Positions 40,601-50,845 of a DNA stretch of 64,000 nucleotides are shown piece after piece. Origin of the DNA: Owenia fusiformis (lineage: Eukaryota; Annelida; Polychaeta; Sabellida; Oweniidae); NCBI GenBank assembly GCA_903813345.2, contig CAIIXF020000001.1, positions 28,387,915-28,451,914 of the forward strand, written 5' to 3'. Below the pieces are notes generated by a model. It saw only the letters and a list, made by a program, of their open reading frames with translations. It had not been told where the DNA came from and made no database searches. Each line of letters starts with the position of its first letter. Within the stretch, counting starts at the first letter, position 1. The position numbers and the translations under genes were made by a program.

Positions 40601-43600
40601 TACATCCTGGCTTTAACAGTATTGCATATGCATGGAGAGGCTCAGGTAAATAGTAACATGACATACATCCTAGCTTTAACAGTATTGCATATGCATGGAG
40701 AGGCTCAGGTAAATAGTAACATGATATACATCCTGGCTTTAACAGTATTGCATATGCATGGAGAGGCTCAGGTAAATAGTAACATGACATACATCCTAGC
40801 TTTAACAGTATTGCATATGCATGGAGAGGCTCAGGTAAATAGTAACATGATATACATCCTGGCTTTAACAGTATTGCATATGCATGGAGAGGCTCAGGTA
40901 AATAGTAACATGATATACATCCTAGCTTTAACAGTATTGCATATGCATGGAGAGGCTCAGGTAAATAGTAACATGACATACATCCTGGCTTTAACAGTAT
41001 TGCATATGTATGGAGAGGTTCAGGTAAATAGTAACATGACATACATCCTAGCTTTAACAGTATTGCATATGTATGGAGAGGCTCAGGTAAATAGTAACAT
41101 GACATACATCCTGGCTTTAACAGTATTGCATATGCATGGAGAGGCTCAGGTAAATAGTAACATGACATACATCCTGGCTTTAACAGTATTGCATATGCAT
41201 GGAGAGGCTCAGGTAAATAGTAACATGACATACATCCTGGCTTTAACAGTATTGCATATGCATGGAGAGGCTCAGGTAAATAGTAACATGATATACATCC
41301 TGGCTTTAACAGTATTGCATATGCATGGAGAGGCTCAGGTAAATAGTAACATGATATACATCCTGGCTTTAACAGTATTGCATATGTATGGAGAGGTTCA
41401 GGTAAATAGTAACATGACATACATCCTAGCTTTAACAGTATTGCATATGTATGGAGAGGCTCAGGTAAATAGTAACATGACATACATCCTGGCTTTAACA
41501 GTATTGCATATGTATGGAGAGGCTCAGGTAAATAGTAACATGACATACATCCTGGCTTTAACAGTATTGCATATGTATGGAGAGGTTCAGGTAAATAGTA
41601 ACATGAGATACATCCTGGCTTTAACAGTATTGCATATGTATGGAGAGGCTCAGGTAAATAGTAACATGACATACATCCTGGCTTTAACAGTATTGCATAT
41701 GCATGGAGAGGCTCAGGTAAATAGTAACATGATATACATCCTGGCTTTAACAGTATTGCATATGTATGGAGAGGCTCAGGTAAATAGTAACATGACATAC
41801 ATCCTGGCTTTAACAGTATTGCATATGTATGGAGAGGCTCAGGTAAATAGTAACATGACATACATCCTGGCTTTAACAGTATTGCATATGTATGGAGAGG
41901 TTCAGGTAAATAGTAACATGAGATACATCCTGGCTTTAACAGTATTGCATATGTATGGAGAGGCTCATGTAAATAGTAACATGACATACCTCCTGGCTTT
42001 AACAGTATTGCATATGCATGGAGAGGCTCAGGTAAATAGTAACATGACATACAATCTGGCTTTAACAGTATTGCATATGCATGGAGAGGCTCAGGTAAAT
42101 AGTAACATGACATACATCCTGGCTTTAACAGTATTGCATATGCATGGAGAGGCTCAGGTAAATAGTAACATGACATACATCCTAGCTTTAACAGTATTGC
42201 ATATGTATGGAGAGGCTCAGGTAAATAGTAACATGACATACATCCTGGCTTTAACAGTATTGCATATGCATGGAGAGGCTCAGGTAAATAGTAACATGAC
42301 ATACATCCTAGCTTTAACAGTATTGCATATGTATGGAGAGGTTCAGGTAAATAGTAACATGTCATACATTCTGCCTTAATAGTAACTTGACATACCTTCA
42401 GATTATTCGCTATTGAAATTAAAATACAATCAATTTAATCAAACTAGTTCAAGGCAAAATTAATGTTGAATGCTATTTTGCCTGTTGATAATATCAGGCA
42501 ATACCTTTATACTTGCAGGTGTTTTAGGTTCAATGCCTGCTCATATGGGGCAAGTGGGGCTGCTTAGTGAAAAGGGAACTGCATTTACAATGAAGGCAAC
42601 AGATCAAGGTGAGAAAGTTTGGTGTTCTTTCATGAAATTTGTATAAGACCAGCCTTCCAAAATTGGTCAAAGACCTATGTACTGTATTATGAAAGCTCTA
42701 CGATATAGAGCTTCAAGGACAGCTGCAAATTGAATGGCCACTTATGGACTCAAAGACCATTGATAGAATTGAACACTCAATAACTACTGGTAGATTCAAG
42801 GACCATTGAGACTGTCAACAAGAAATACTGCTAGAGTCAAAAGACAATTGATGTACTCGTGAAGTACTGGTACTGTAGATATAAATACTGGTAGATTTAA
42901 AGACCACTAATACACTCAATGACCACTGAGAGACTTATTGAATTGAATGTACATGATTGTATAAGAATACAAATTGTATATTGAAAACTTTATGGTCATC
43001 CCTCATACACCAAAAATATTCACTATTAGGAAATAGAAAAGAATTTTGGACAAAAACACCAGATAATGACTGAAATTGTTGAACACCCAATAAATCCCTC
43101 CTTTAACTGTGTTTTAGATTGCCATATTCTACTGATTGCTGGTGAAATTATTAATGAACCAATTGTGAAGTATGGACCATTTGTGATGAATACACAAGCT
43201 GAAATTGATCAGGTAGATGTCATATGGTTTGTTAAACTAAAATGAAACAGCAGGAGGGGGGGTAATCAATGTACTAGTGTAATGGTTATAGTTTCAGTAA
43301 CTTTTGGAATACTTTCATAACGGGTGCAGTTTTTTTTTTTTTCGTGACATAATATTTCGATCAAATTCTACTTACACACACTCACTCACACTCACACAGA
43401 TGTGTGATGTCATTGATTCAAAGTAGCCATGGGAATAAACCGTATTTAATACATCGGTTATGTCACTACAACATGAAATATGCCTTCGTTCTTGCCCAAA
43501 TATAGAGCCTCCAAAGGTCGGCCTATATTGGCAGAACTCAGGCATATATCACATAGTGTCATAACCTCTAAGAATTAATGGCATTAAAATCTGTTGATAA

Positions 43601-43742
43601 AAAGTACTGACATTGGGTATTATTGTAGGCTGTAGCAGACTATCAAGCAGGACTACTAGGGTCTATTCCTGGCAAGGAGGAAAGACTTCAACAGACAGAG
43701 ATTGCACTGGCACGACAGAGAGAATCTGGTACATGGACCTAG
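25651..43742 (+). CDS. PIR: Pirin, 8 coding exons
   Basis: Fe-binding bicupin-fold nuclear protein; in animals a transcription co-regulator, with quercetinase activity reported for the family. Exons: 25651-25783 (exon opens at 25607), 28723-28845, 29435-29571, 39414-39522, 39761-39889, 42519-42608, 43118-43212, 43629-43742. Total 930 nt, 309 aa (human 290). Metal ligands are visible: [10 protein letters not shown] supplies two His, and [12 protein letters not shown] supplies His and Glu. The C-terminal cupin shows [20 protein letters not shown]. The frame is open from the acceptor at 25607 to ATG 25651, so translation could begin in an unseen upstream exon. Intron 3 (9.8 kb) contains another gene on the minus strand. 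Intron 5 starts with a 63-bp minisatellite made from exon 5's own end. Confidence 0.93.
26665..27405. repeat. About 740-bp imperfect palindrome in PIR intron 1
   Basis: The outer arms share AAAGGACTGGTATCGATATG (left, near 26675) with its near-complement CATATCGATACCACTCCTTT (right, near 27385), then TCTCTTAAACCA against TGGTTTAAGAGA. Inner arms of about 110 bp (26900-27015 and 27070-27185) include CAACATGTTTGTAGACCTCTC against its complement. The centre is near 27040. It looks like a foldback or hairpin DNA element. Confidence 0.6.
27560..28215. repeat. Degraded tandem repeat, about 4-5 units of 130-145 bp
   Basis: Recurrent blocks: GTAAATGTTAAGGTGGCCAT, TTTCCATCCTTAAATC, GATGAACCATTCGATTGATT, ATGAAAATATCGAACTG. 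Identity between units is moderate. No coding signal. Confidence 0.5.
28935..29045. repeat. TGTCACCAC-family repeat, opposite orientation
   Basis: TTATGTCACCACCAGAAC, CTTTGTGGACGGTGTTC, GGTTGGCAG, ATCTGTAACAAATGGCAGGTG and GTGACATTTTGCATG appear in the reverse order of the POLR1A-intron copies. It lies in PIR intron 2. Confidence 0.6.
29572..31183. other. PIR intron 3, part upstream of the nested gene
   Basis: Contains a degraded copy (29838-30010) of the GTAAAACTTGTCTAAGTAGAA / GGTGTTCCACTT repeat also present at 47487-47662. Otherwise AT-rich; no coding exon seen. It probably includes the 3' UTR of the minus-strand gene ending at 31184. Confidence 0.5.
31184..35973 (-). CDS. Nucleotidyltransferase-TPR protein, 1,083 aa, nested in PIR intron 3
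   Basis: Exon 1 is 35973-35858 (ATG GGG AAT AAA..., donor GT|GTAAGT). Exon 2 is 34319-31184, entered after ACATTTCAG and uninterrupted for 3.1 kb. Together 3252 nt, in frame. The reading frame is open through a TTG at 34168, so the protein does not start there. Residues about 242-259 read [18 protein letters not shown], the G-S...D-x-E signature of a GlnD/DUF294-like nucleotidyltransferase. From about residue 570 to the end come roughly a dozen TPRs of the nephrocystin/kinesin-light-chain type (for example [47 protein letters not shown]). Similar NTase-plus-TPR proteins are known as uncharacterised expansions in aquatic invertebrates. Substrate and role are unknown. The TPR array suggests a scaffold or sensor. 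Confidence 0.85.
34921..35740. repeat. Foldback element in the intron of the NTase-TPR gene
   Basis: The left arm, about 34921-35075 (TTAAGGTACAGCTGGAAAAT, CCTGCACATGTTATTTTCTG, AGGAAAGTATCATTACATTG), is complementary to the right arm, about 35590-35740, in matching order. The loop of about 515 bp contains a further small palindrome (near 35420-35460, ATTCAGTCTATT). Confidence 0.65.
36137..36150 (-). promoter_or_regulatory. TATA-box candidate for the NTase-TPR gene
   Basis: On the minus strand the sequence reads CATATATAAATAG, a good TATA element, about 170 bp upstream of ATG 35973. Spacing would give a 5' UTR of roughly 130-140 nt. No other core motif was checked. Confidence 0.4.
36300..36468. 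repeat. 169-bp MITE with 25-bp perfect terminal inverted repeats
   Basis: GCCCAGTTGTTCAGAACCAC... at 36300-36324 is exactly complementary to 36444-36468. The interior is AT-rich with TTAATTGCAATTA blocks. Flanking TCAG on both sides may be a 3-4-bp target duplication. Confidence 0.75.
36469..38200. other. PIR intron 3, no gene seen
   Basis: AT-rich, with no coding exon and no clear repeat structure recognised apart from short inverted segments. It lies upstream of the TATA candidate of the nested gene. Confidence 0.4.
38200..39190. repeat. (TCCG)n-bearing element with a ~145-bp tandem array
   Basis: Begins with GGGATATAGGGAACGCC then a CCGTCCGTCCGTACGT-type microsatellite (38221-38287). Units containing GATTTTGTTCATATTTGG recur near 38302 (divergent), 38609, 38758, 38906 and 39047. 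Each unit holds a GGCGGCCATTTTGAAAAATGG-type hairpin. Confidence 0.75.
39845..42410 (+). repeat. 63-bp minisatellite, 40 copies, seeded by the end of PIR exon 5 and its splice donor
   Basis: The unit runs TTTAACAGTATTGCATATG, TATGGAGAGGCTCAG, GTAAATAGTAACATGACATA, CATCCTGGC. The first copy overlaps the 3' end of PIR exon 5 (donor at 39890). GTAAAT recurs every 63 bp through 42347, which is 39 further copies without a net indel. Common variants are TATG/CATG before GAG, GGCTCAG/GGTTCAG, and GACATA/GATATA/GAGATA. One copy (near 41967) reads TCATGTAAAT, weakening its donor. Because 63 is a multiple of three, long spurious open frames exist on both strands. Confidence 0.97.
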
Positions 43743-45121
43743 TTAAAACTTCTACATATCATTCTCGATAATCTGTGGTCTTATGTGAGAAACTGAGCAA
43801 TTGTGAAATGCTCGACATTCCGTTGTGTAACAATCTGTCGTAAAATCCCAGGTTGAAAAGAAAAATATGCATTGGATTCACGTTAACGCGTTATGTAGTT
43901 ATCAAATTTTATGTGGTGGTGTGTCATCTACAAATTTTGTTATGTCACATATCAAAAAGTGACTTATTGTTATCCCTCTCAGTTTTGTGCCTGGCTCCAG
44001 CAGTTGGTATCTGTAACATATTGTTACACTTTAGTAACTTTTTGTAACTATAGCCTTATCGTTTCTTGTTTTACAATTAATGTCTCATATCAGATGACAA
44101 GTATCATGTACAGTATTTGGATTGCACGATCTGTCTCTACTATACACTTTATTGTATATCATTGAATTTGCCTTTAATATATATGTGGCTTCAGGAATAT
44201 GATCAGAATCAAAAGGTATGTGTTTGTGCCTAAGTATATACTCTTTACATATTTCATATTTATTCCTAATAAGAAGATCTGTGTATTTATTCAAGATTTT
44301 AGCCAATACTCTCTTTACTATAATATATTATGTACAATATCAATACTATATATCAGTACTTAAATTACAGACCACTGGTACATATTATTTAAGAATTGTT
44401 ATATGGGATCAAGTACTAGATGTTTGAAAATCACATCCAGTGGACAAATAACTGAATTATGGATAACCAATGTCCTGATAAAATGTGTTTCATGGGAGAT
44501 GACACCTCAAAATGGAACAATTGATCTCATTTTTGAATTAGTCATTGACTCCTGGATTCTCTTCAAGCAAAGCTCTAATACTGTATTGTACTGTGGTTCA
44601 TCAGTTGCTTATTTTAGCAAAAAACGATGCAGTTGAATGAAAGTAAAGAGGAATGTAGCCTACTGACTAAAGAAGAATGGTATACATGTTCAATAACATG
44701 TACCAGTAATATAACTGACACTTAGTTATATATACCAGTTTTGTTACATGTATATGTTTAGATGTATGTTGAACTTCCAAATATGGAGAATGTAACATTT
44801 ACACCAGAAATACTCATATTATAATAAATGCACCGTATCTTACCATGGGCTTTGAAAGTCAATGATCTTACATAGTTTTATGCATGGCCTTTCAATAGAC
44901 CAATAGAGTTCATCAAAGTGGAATGTCAATGTAAATGTATCTGTTATATAGATGGAAATCTTTGTATTTTGAACATCTCTATGGAAATCTTATCAATTAG
45001 TGCTAAGTGGATATTTTGTTTTTGTTATATAATGTGAAAACAGTGTCAAAATGGAGGTTTTTGTGCTGTTTTTGGAATCTCATAATTTGTAAGATTTGTT
45101 GTGTATATTTGTTTTACTGTC

Positions 45122-45311
45122 CGGCCTATAGCCAGGGGGGGTGGGGGAAGGTTCGAGCCAACTTCCACTTGGCCAAAAATTCATGCAGTCATTTAGCATT
45201 CCATTCTGAGCACTTTTTGGTGATTTTGGGCCAAAGTTGTCAAATGTAACCCCCCCCCTGGAAACTTTTTGACAAGTGAACACCCTCAGCAAAACCTTGC
45301 TAGGGGCCTGA
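45122..45311. repeat. Inverted-repeat element of the AGCCAGGGGGG family
   Basis: Starts CGGCCTATAGCCAGGGGGGG, contains TTGGCCAAAAATTCATGCAG and CAAATGTAACCCCCCCCTGG, and ends CTTGCTAGGGGCCTG. The complementary ends bracket it. Related copies occur at 52540-52675 and 54470-54620. Confidence 0.6.
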
Positions 45312-45340
45312 CTGTATTATCTAGTTCTGTACTCTGAATG

Positions 45341-45486
45341 TAATGCCTTGGTCACATTTGCTCCGTATTTCACTACGGCGCCCGGCCAATTGAGTATTTT
45401 GTTCAAAATTGAATAAAATATTGAACAAAGCACTCAATCGGGCGGGTGCAGGCCGATGGATCAGAGCAAATGTGACCCAGGCATTA
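45341..45486. repeat. 146-bp MITE
   Basis: Ends are TAATGCCTTGGTCACATTTG and, inverted, TAATGCCTGGGTCACATTTG, with one mismatch. An inner palindrome is TTGAGTATTTTGTTCAA...TTGAACAAAGCACTCAA. Confidence 0.7.
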
Positions 45487-46184
45487 ACAATCAGTTAAAG
45501 AAAACTTTAAGACAAGTTTAAATTTACAAAACTTTAATGTTCTCAGTTGTGAATGTTAATTTACAGTATGCAAATACATGTATCTGTTATATATAGCAAT
45601 TCTAATTTAGAGATATTTACAATGCTTTCTCGGAAGCACTAACAGGATGCACCATATACATTATGGGAAATACTATGCTTTCTAGAGGAATACCCTGAAC
45701 AACATAGTTCTAAATTAAATCTATATTGTGTAGCTGGTGTTTTTTCTAACATAGGCCAGGATTTAACTCAACATCCCAGTATTGAACACATAAAGCATGG
45801 TTTAAGGATACATGGACACCTCTGAAAGTGGGACAGTTTTCAAATTACCCATTGGTGTAAACTGAAACTGTTTTAGTGGAAAATCTCCCAAGTGGAATAG
45901 TAGTTTGAATTACCAAAGATGTTGCACTTACGTAGGCTTTATTGTACATCAATATTTCATCTCAATACATGAAGCCAACTGATACTGATTTGTTCATCAT
46001 TATAATTGTAGGGGATATAAGGTATTTTTCTGGATTTGTTGGTGAAAGAAAAGAAAAGCCATCTCCACAATTTGACCATCTGTGTTAAGAAAACTTGTTT
46101 ATGTTCATATTCTGTTTATGCAATTTTCATCATCTAGAAAATTACATTGTACCATATGACAAGATGTTAGTTGCCAGGTTTTTA

Positions 46185-46682
46185 TGTCACCACCAAAAAG
46201 TGGTGACATATTGTTATGGTCTCTGTTTTTTGTGATGGCGGTTGGTGGTTGGCGATCGGCGGGTGGCGGTTGGCGGTTGGCGCCTGTAACAAATTCTTAA
46301 AACTTCCAATAACTTAACAAATACTGTTTAGACTGACTTCAATTTTTTTCTAAATCATCTACAAGTTTTCAGAAGTTCAAATCTGACTTTATATTTAGGA
46401 TTTGACCTTCGGTTTGACTTTTCAAGGTCCAAAAAGGTCTTTTTTCAACTTGCTTGAAATTGATCCAATTTTTTTTCGAAATCATCTACAAGTTCTCAGA
46501 AGTTCAAATCTGACTTTATATTTGAGATTTCACCTTCAATGACCTTCTCAGGGTCAAAAAAGTCTATTTTCAAATTGCTTCAAATTGACCAATTTTGTTT
46601 TCAAAATCATCTACAAGTTCTCAGAAATTCAAATCTGACTTAAGATTGAACTCATAATATTGTGAGCAACTTGGTGGTGACA
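46185..46682 (+). repeat. Most complete copy of the TGTCACCAC repeat family (498 bp)
   Basis: Ends are TGTCACCACCA (46185-46195) and TGGTGGTGACA (46672-46682), an 11-bp perfect TIR. Order: internal TGTCACCAC palindrome, TATTGTTATGGTCTC, a GGC/GGT-rich stretch (GGCGGTTGGTGGTTGGCG), CTGTAACAAATTC, then about three 100-bp tandem units around TCAAATCTGACTTTATATTT. The reverse-oriented material at about 3990-4290 in POLR1A matches its right half. Confidence 0.7.
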
Positions 46683-47321
46683 TTTCATCATGATAATGCC
46701 TACTTATTAGTTCTTGTTGCTTGAATCGTACACTTTTTCGGGAGAGATGAGGTCAAGGAAACCTTCCCCAAAACATATCAGAGGTTACGCCCGGTGATCG
46801 TACAAAACGGATGGAGGGGGATTAGGCAATTTCTGCAAGAAAACTCAACAAATTTGGAAGTTTTTTATTTTTTTCAAGAGGAATTCCTATTCATTTGGCA
46901 ATTCAGTTGTAAATTTTCTCTTGAAAAAATAGGCAAGGTAAAGAAATTGTTGTCTATTGACCCCTCCCTCTTATGTTATACCCACACAATATAAAAAGAG
47001 ATAGGAAGATGGGAAAGAGAAATAATATTCCTCCAAGGTAAAACCCACCAACATCACCATTGGATTATATATTAATATTTACATTACAAAATAATATGTA
47101 TTTTACTTCAAAATTGTATTTAAAATATTTACTTATATACATTTTGTCTAGACATGTTCTAGACCATTTATATTATATTAATATATTATATGCTATTATA
47201 CAGTGCTATCATCGATTCAATAAATTTTACTGAGTGTAATTTATCTCTGGTGTTAATATTGCATTTACCAGATTAACAACAACCTATAACCAGATTTTCT
47301 CAAATGTATTGGTGTAAAGGA

Positions 47322-47480
47322 AAGCCTCACATTTGATCTTCGGTGGCCATAGCTTCACAAATTCGATATAGAAAATCTACAGTGTGCCGTTTATGCCCGT
47401 ATTTTATCTGCATATTTCTCTAAATTTTGGAAACCAACGGCTGTCGTACAGTTGCCATAGATCAAATGTGACTGAGGCAT
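47322..47480. repeat. MITE related to the 45341 element
   Basis: The left end AAGCCTCACATTTGATCTTC and inverted right end ATGCCTCAGTCACATTTGAT are complementary with a small gap. Inner GGCCATAG and GTTGCCATAG pieces also face each other. Confidence 0.5.
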
Positions 47481-47486
47481 TAGATC

Positions 47487-47662
47487 CAGTAAAACCTGTC
47501 ATGTGGAATTGCTCTTTAAGTGGAACACTTTTCACAATCCCATAGCCCATTGACGTCATGTTAACAGAAGAACCTCTCCTATATGGAACACCTTTTAGTG
47601 GAAACAAGAGTGTTACACTAGACAGGATTAACTGAGAGTGTTCCACTAGACAGGATTAACTG
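47487..47662. repeat. CAGTAAAACCTGTC element
   Basis: Starts CAGTAAAACCTGTC and ends GACAGGATTAACTG, imperfect inverted ends. The last module TGTTCCACTAGACAGGATTA is tandemly duplicated. Relatives are at 29838-30010 and, faintly, 45805-45930. Confidence 0.5.
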
Positions 47663-47870
47663 TACTACACCATAGAGCATTTTATTATGATTTTGTAACA
47701 GACTGCTACATTTTAGATCCATTCACTTAAAATATTTCAGTATTCGCTATTCGTGTCTCTCCCACTTGTAGTCTCAGATGATTTGGTGACAGTATAAAAT
47801 GACATTTAACAACATTATGACAAAGCTTATCTGTGTTTAAGACACAGCAAGTATCTAGTCCAAAGCTACA

Positions 47871-50691
47871 TCAATGCGTTGCAGATTTGCTGCCTGTTCC
47901 AAATGGTGAAGGTTGTTGTCTTAGCCAAGGGGTGTTTCTCCTGTATCCGAAATTGCCATTGTATCCAGTAATTGGTTTAATACCTTGCATAAACTGGGCG
48001 TGCCCATCAACCAATTCTCTAGAATGACCTGGAAAATATAGTCCAATTTTGTAAGGTCAAGAGTAAAAGATGCAATGTTACCAATTCAACTTGTCTATGG
48101 TATTGATGAAGTAGACATGCTTTTTCGATTTTTCATTTAAGGGAAATAATACTATTTATATGAAAACTAAAAACATACCTGCACCAAATTGGTTTCTAAG
48201 GGAAAGATATTCGTGGCCAGCACCAGCTTCGTGGAATTTGTCCATGGTTTTACCTTCTATAGAGCAGCCTGTCTCCCCAGCCTGAAAAATAAAGAATTCT
48301 TTTAGAAATCACCTGTATAAATGATGATAAGCAACATGGTTTATGTAAGCTTTTTACATTCGGTTTGACTGTGGTTTATAGGTACATGTATGGACATGAA
48401 CATGGATACCCTTGGATGCACAGTCATCCTCAAACAGCTAAATATTATACTTATTTTTTTACATGTAAGTGATGGCCAACCTATAGTGCTGATATGGTGA
48501 TTTGTGGCCGAAAAAGTATTGACTTTACCTCAATAAAGTTTATACTATAAAAAAAAAAAAATAGGTATTATCTTGCAAGCAAAAGGCTTGTGTTGATATA
48601 TATACATACATCTGTATTGGCTAGCCAACAACAGTAGAAACAAATGATGGGATTTATTAGAGTAAGGTAATAGCCCAAGATGAAAAGAATAGCACAAAGT
48701 GAACCATTGATGACATATAACAATACATGTGTATACTGTGAAATTTTAATTTCATATTTATTTGCAATGCATTTCCGAATTTCATCAGAAAAAATATAAA
48801 TTTATAAAAAATTAACACTCTGTTTCGTTTAAAGATAATTCTTAAGAATTATAGTGTGTAGTTTTATACAGAGATAGACATTATATCAACTTGGTGAATA
48901 TTTGATGATCTTTTAATGCGTCAATATCCACACTCTGTATACTAATGCCTACTTTGCCGTTAGAGACAATCGATTGAATGTATAGCTCTGCTAGCTATGA
49001 TATAAGTAGGATCAATAGATAACAATCTATTGTCTAAAACCCCAGACAATTTCTAATTATCTCTCCAGCAGTAAGAAAAATATTTTGTAACTTATGTTAT
49101 TCTTTCGGGAAATTAGATACACTTAGTTAATGTAGCTGTTTTTTGTAGTATTAAATGAGAACCTCACCAAACAATATGAAACCAAATAAACAAATAGAAA
49201 AATTGATAATTTATGAAAGGGATCGAGTGATTGAGCTCAAATATGTAACTTTCGTTACAAGTTAAATCAAATTTGTTGATTAATTAAGATTTATTATCAG
49301 ATTTATTAAGACTATTAAAGTATCCTCACTAAGCTAATTGTCAATAATAAATAATCACAGTAACATTATTATCATATCTAAATTCACATTTGAATCTCTA
49401 TTAAATACTTGAATAAAATCTATCCACCATTAAGTGAGGCGTACATTCCATAATTATATAATGTGTCTCATTTTGTTATAAATTGTTATGTTAGAGTTAT
49501 CAAATTAAGCGCAGCTAAAGTACAATAGTTAGCATTTGATACTGATTTTTATAGCGGAAGATATTGTGAATTAATGTTTGATGTTTGTCATTAAACTATA
49601 TTATCCTTATGTCATCTCAGCCTGTAGACATCTACTTTTCATCTATTTCCTTTGTTCTCCTTTGTTGTTGTTTCGTTTTTTATTACCCATATTTTTTGAT
49701 TAATCACTTATTCTAGGCAGGTAATAGTTACCAGAACAATATAGTATTTATTATTTATTACAGTTTCTTGGTGAATTAGCAAATTGCTTTGCAAATGATC
49801 CGATTACGTACACGTAAAAAAATTAATCGCATTGATTTAAAGTGGCAATACAGCAAAGAATTTCAAATATCAAATCCTAATTTTATTAAATCAGCTATCT
49901 GATTATAAAACAGAAATTATTGAAGATACCCATTTTATTAGAACTGAAAACCACAAAAATCGAATAATCGTAGCGAAAAAGTTGGAGCTGTTGGGCCTCT
50001 TTGAAAATAGGCGCGATATGGAATGTTGCCAGCTAACATATTATAAAATTGTGACAATTAGTCTGTAGTCTTTGTTACATCTTTAAGTTCAATGAAACCA
50101 ATTTTTAAGCCAATTCAGATTTCCTATAAATAATGACCAACAATCCATGGTGAACAAAAAATATAGTTTTGGTTTGATATTTGGTGATGGTTTATAGGGG
50201 TTTTCATTGTTTTGTATTTTTGTACCTGTTGTTCTTTTATTTAGATATTTACACTTTTGAATTTGATTTTATTGGTTTGTTAACAAGATACAAACATGTA
50301 CCTACTTTAAACATTCAACATTTCATTTACCAGTTAATAACAATGGTAAAGGTATAGTATTTTTTTAAATGGCTCCATTTAATGAATGTTATACTACATA
50401 ATTTTCTCTTACCTGTCCTGTCTTTTTTAATGTCGTATCAACACCTGAATAATTAAAATATGGCTTTGTGTGTTTGTCATTTTGAGAGTTGAAAGGTGGT
50501 ACAACTGGTCCTAGTTTAGGGTTAGCCTTTGAGTAGTCCACAGAAATTGAGCTCACTGCATTTTGATCTAATGTAAACCCCCTTTCTTTTTCTAAAAGGT
50601 TCTCTGGGGGTGGAGTCCTAGGTGTTCTGTATATTTTATTACTGCTCCTTCTTGGGGATTTCCTGGGGCTTTTTTCTCCACTTTCTGACAT
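47871..50691 (-). CDS. Unrecognised 179-aa protein, 3 exons, possibly ciliary
   Basis: Exons 50691-50413, 48281-48179 and 48028-47871 join in frame (540 nt including stop). The N-terminus is basic and Ser/Pro-rich with SPRKSPRR, then VDYSKANPKLGPVVPPFNSQ. The middle has GAGHEYLSLRNQFGAGHSRE. The C-terminus is ITGYNGNFGYRRNTPWLR then PSPFG. There is no signal peptide, membrane segment or known catalytic motif. The Gly/Tyr/Pro-rich short-motif style (TGYNG, YRRNTP) resembles small axonemal microtubule inner proteins, and an imperfect RFX X-box lies upstream. I cannot name the family; ciliary function is an inference. The gene is convergent with PIR. Confidence 0.75.
48282..50412. other. Intron 1 of the 179-aa gene
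   Basis: 2.1-kb AT-rich intron. No coding exon and no clear repeat recognised. Confidence 0.5.
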
Positions 50692-50831
50692 TGTTTAAGT
50701 TCTGGTTTAACCCGTTGTCCTGTGTGACTAGTATGGAAGCCTTCAGTCTGCCTGTTTTGTCAATATAGTCCAATGTGTACTGTGTTGAATTGTTGATAAA
50801 GTTTGCACATGCTCAGTAGTAAAGTTTGGGG

Positions 50832-50845
50832 GTTGCTAAGGAGCT
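50832..50845. promoter_or_regulatory. Imperfect X-box (RFX site) candidate
   Basis: GTTGCTAAGGAGCT, 141-154 bp upstream of the 179-aa gene's ATG. One half-site (GTTGCT, i.e. AGCAAC on the minus strand) is perfect and the other is poor. RFX sites at this distance mark ciliary genes in animals. A single imperfect match is weak evidence. Confidence 0.3.

Larger units (their letters stand above)
43743..47870. other. Intergenic region between convergent PIR and the 179-aa gene
   Basis: Should include the PIR 3' UTR; an AATAAA occurs at 44823. The rest is AT-rich with several inverted-repeat elements listed separately (45122-45311, 45341-45486, 46185-46682, 47322-47480, 47487-47662). No coding exon recognised. 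Confidence 0.5.

Noticed and set aside
39810-42379. Two 851-codon open frames, one per strand, across the minisatellite
   Set aside because: Period 63 is a multiple of three, so a unit without stops stays open for the whole array in several frames. The real PIR frame uses a different phase and leaves at the donor 39890. There are no start-site or similarity signals.
39845-42410. CRISPR-like array
   Set aside because: The repeats are contiguous with no unique spacers, in a eukaryotic intron.
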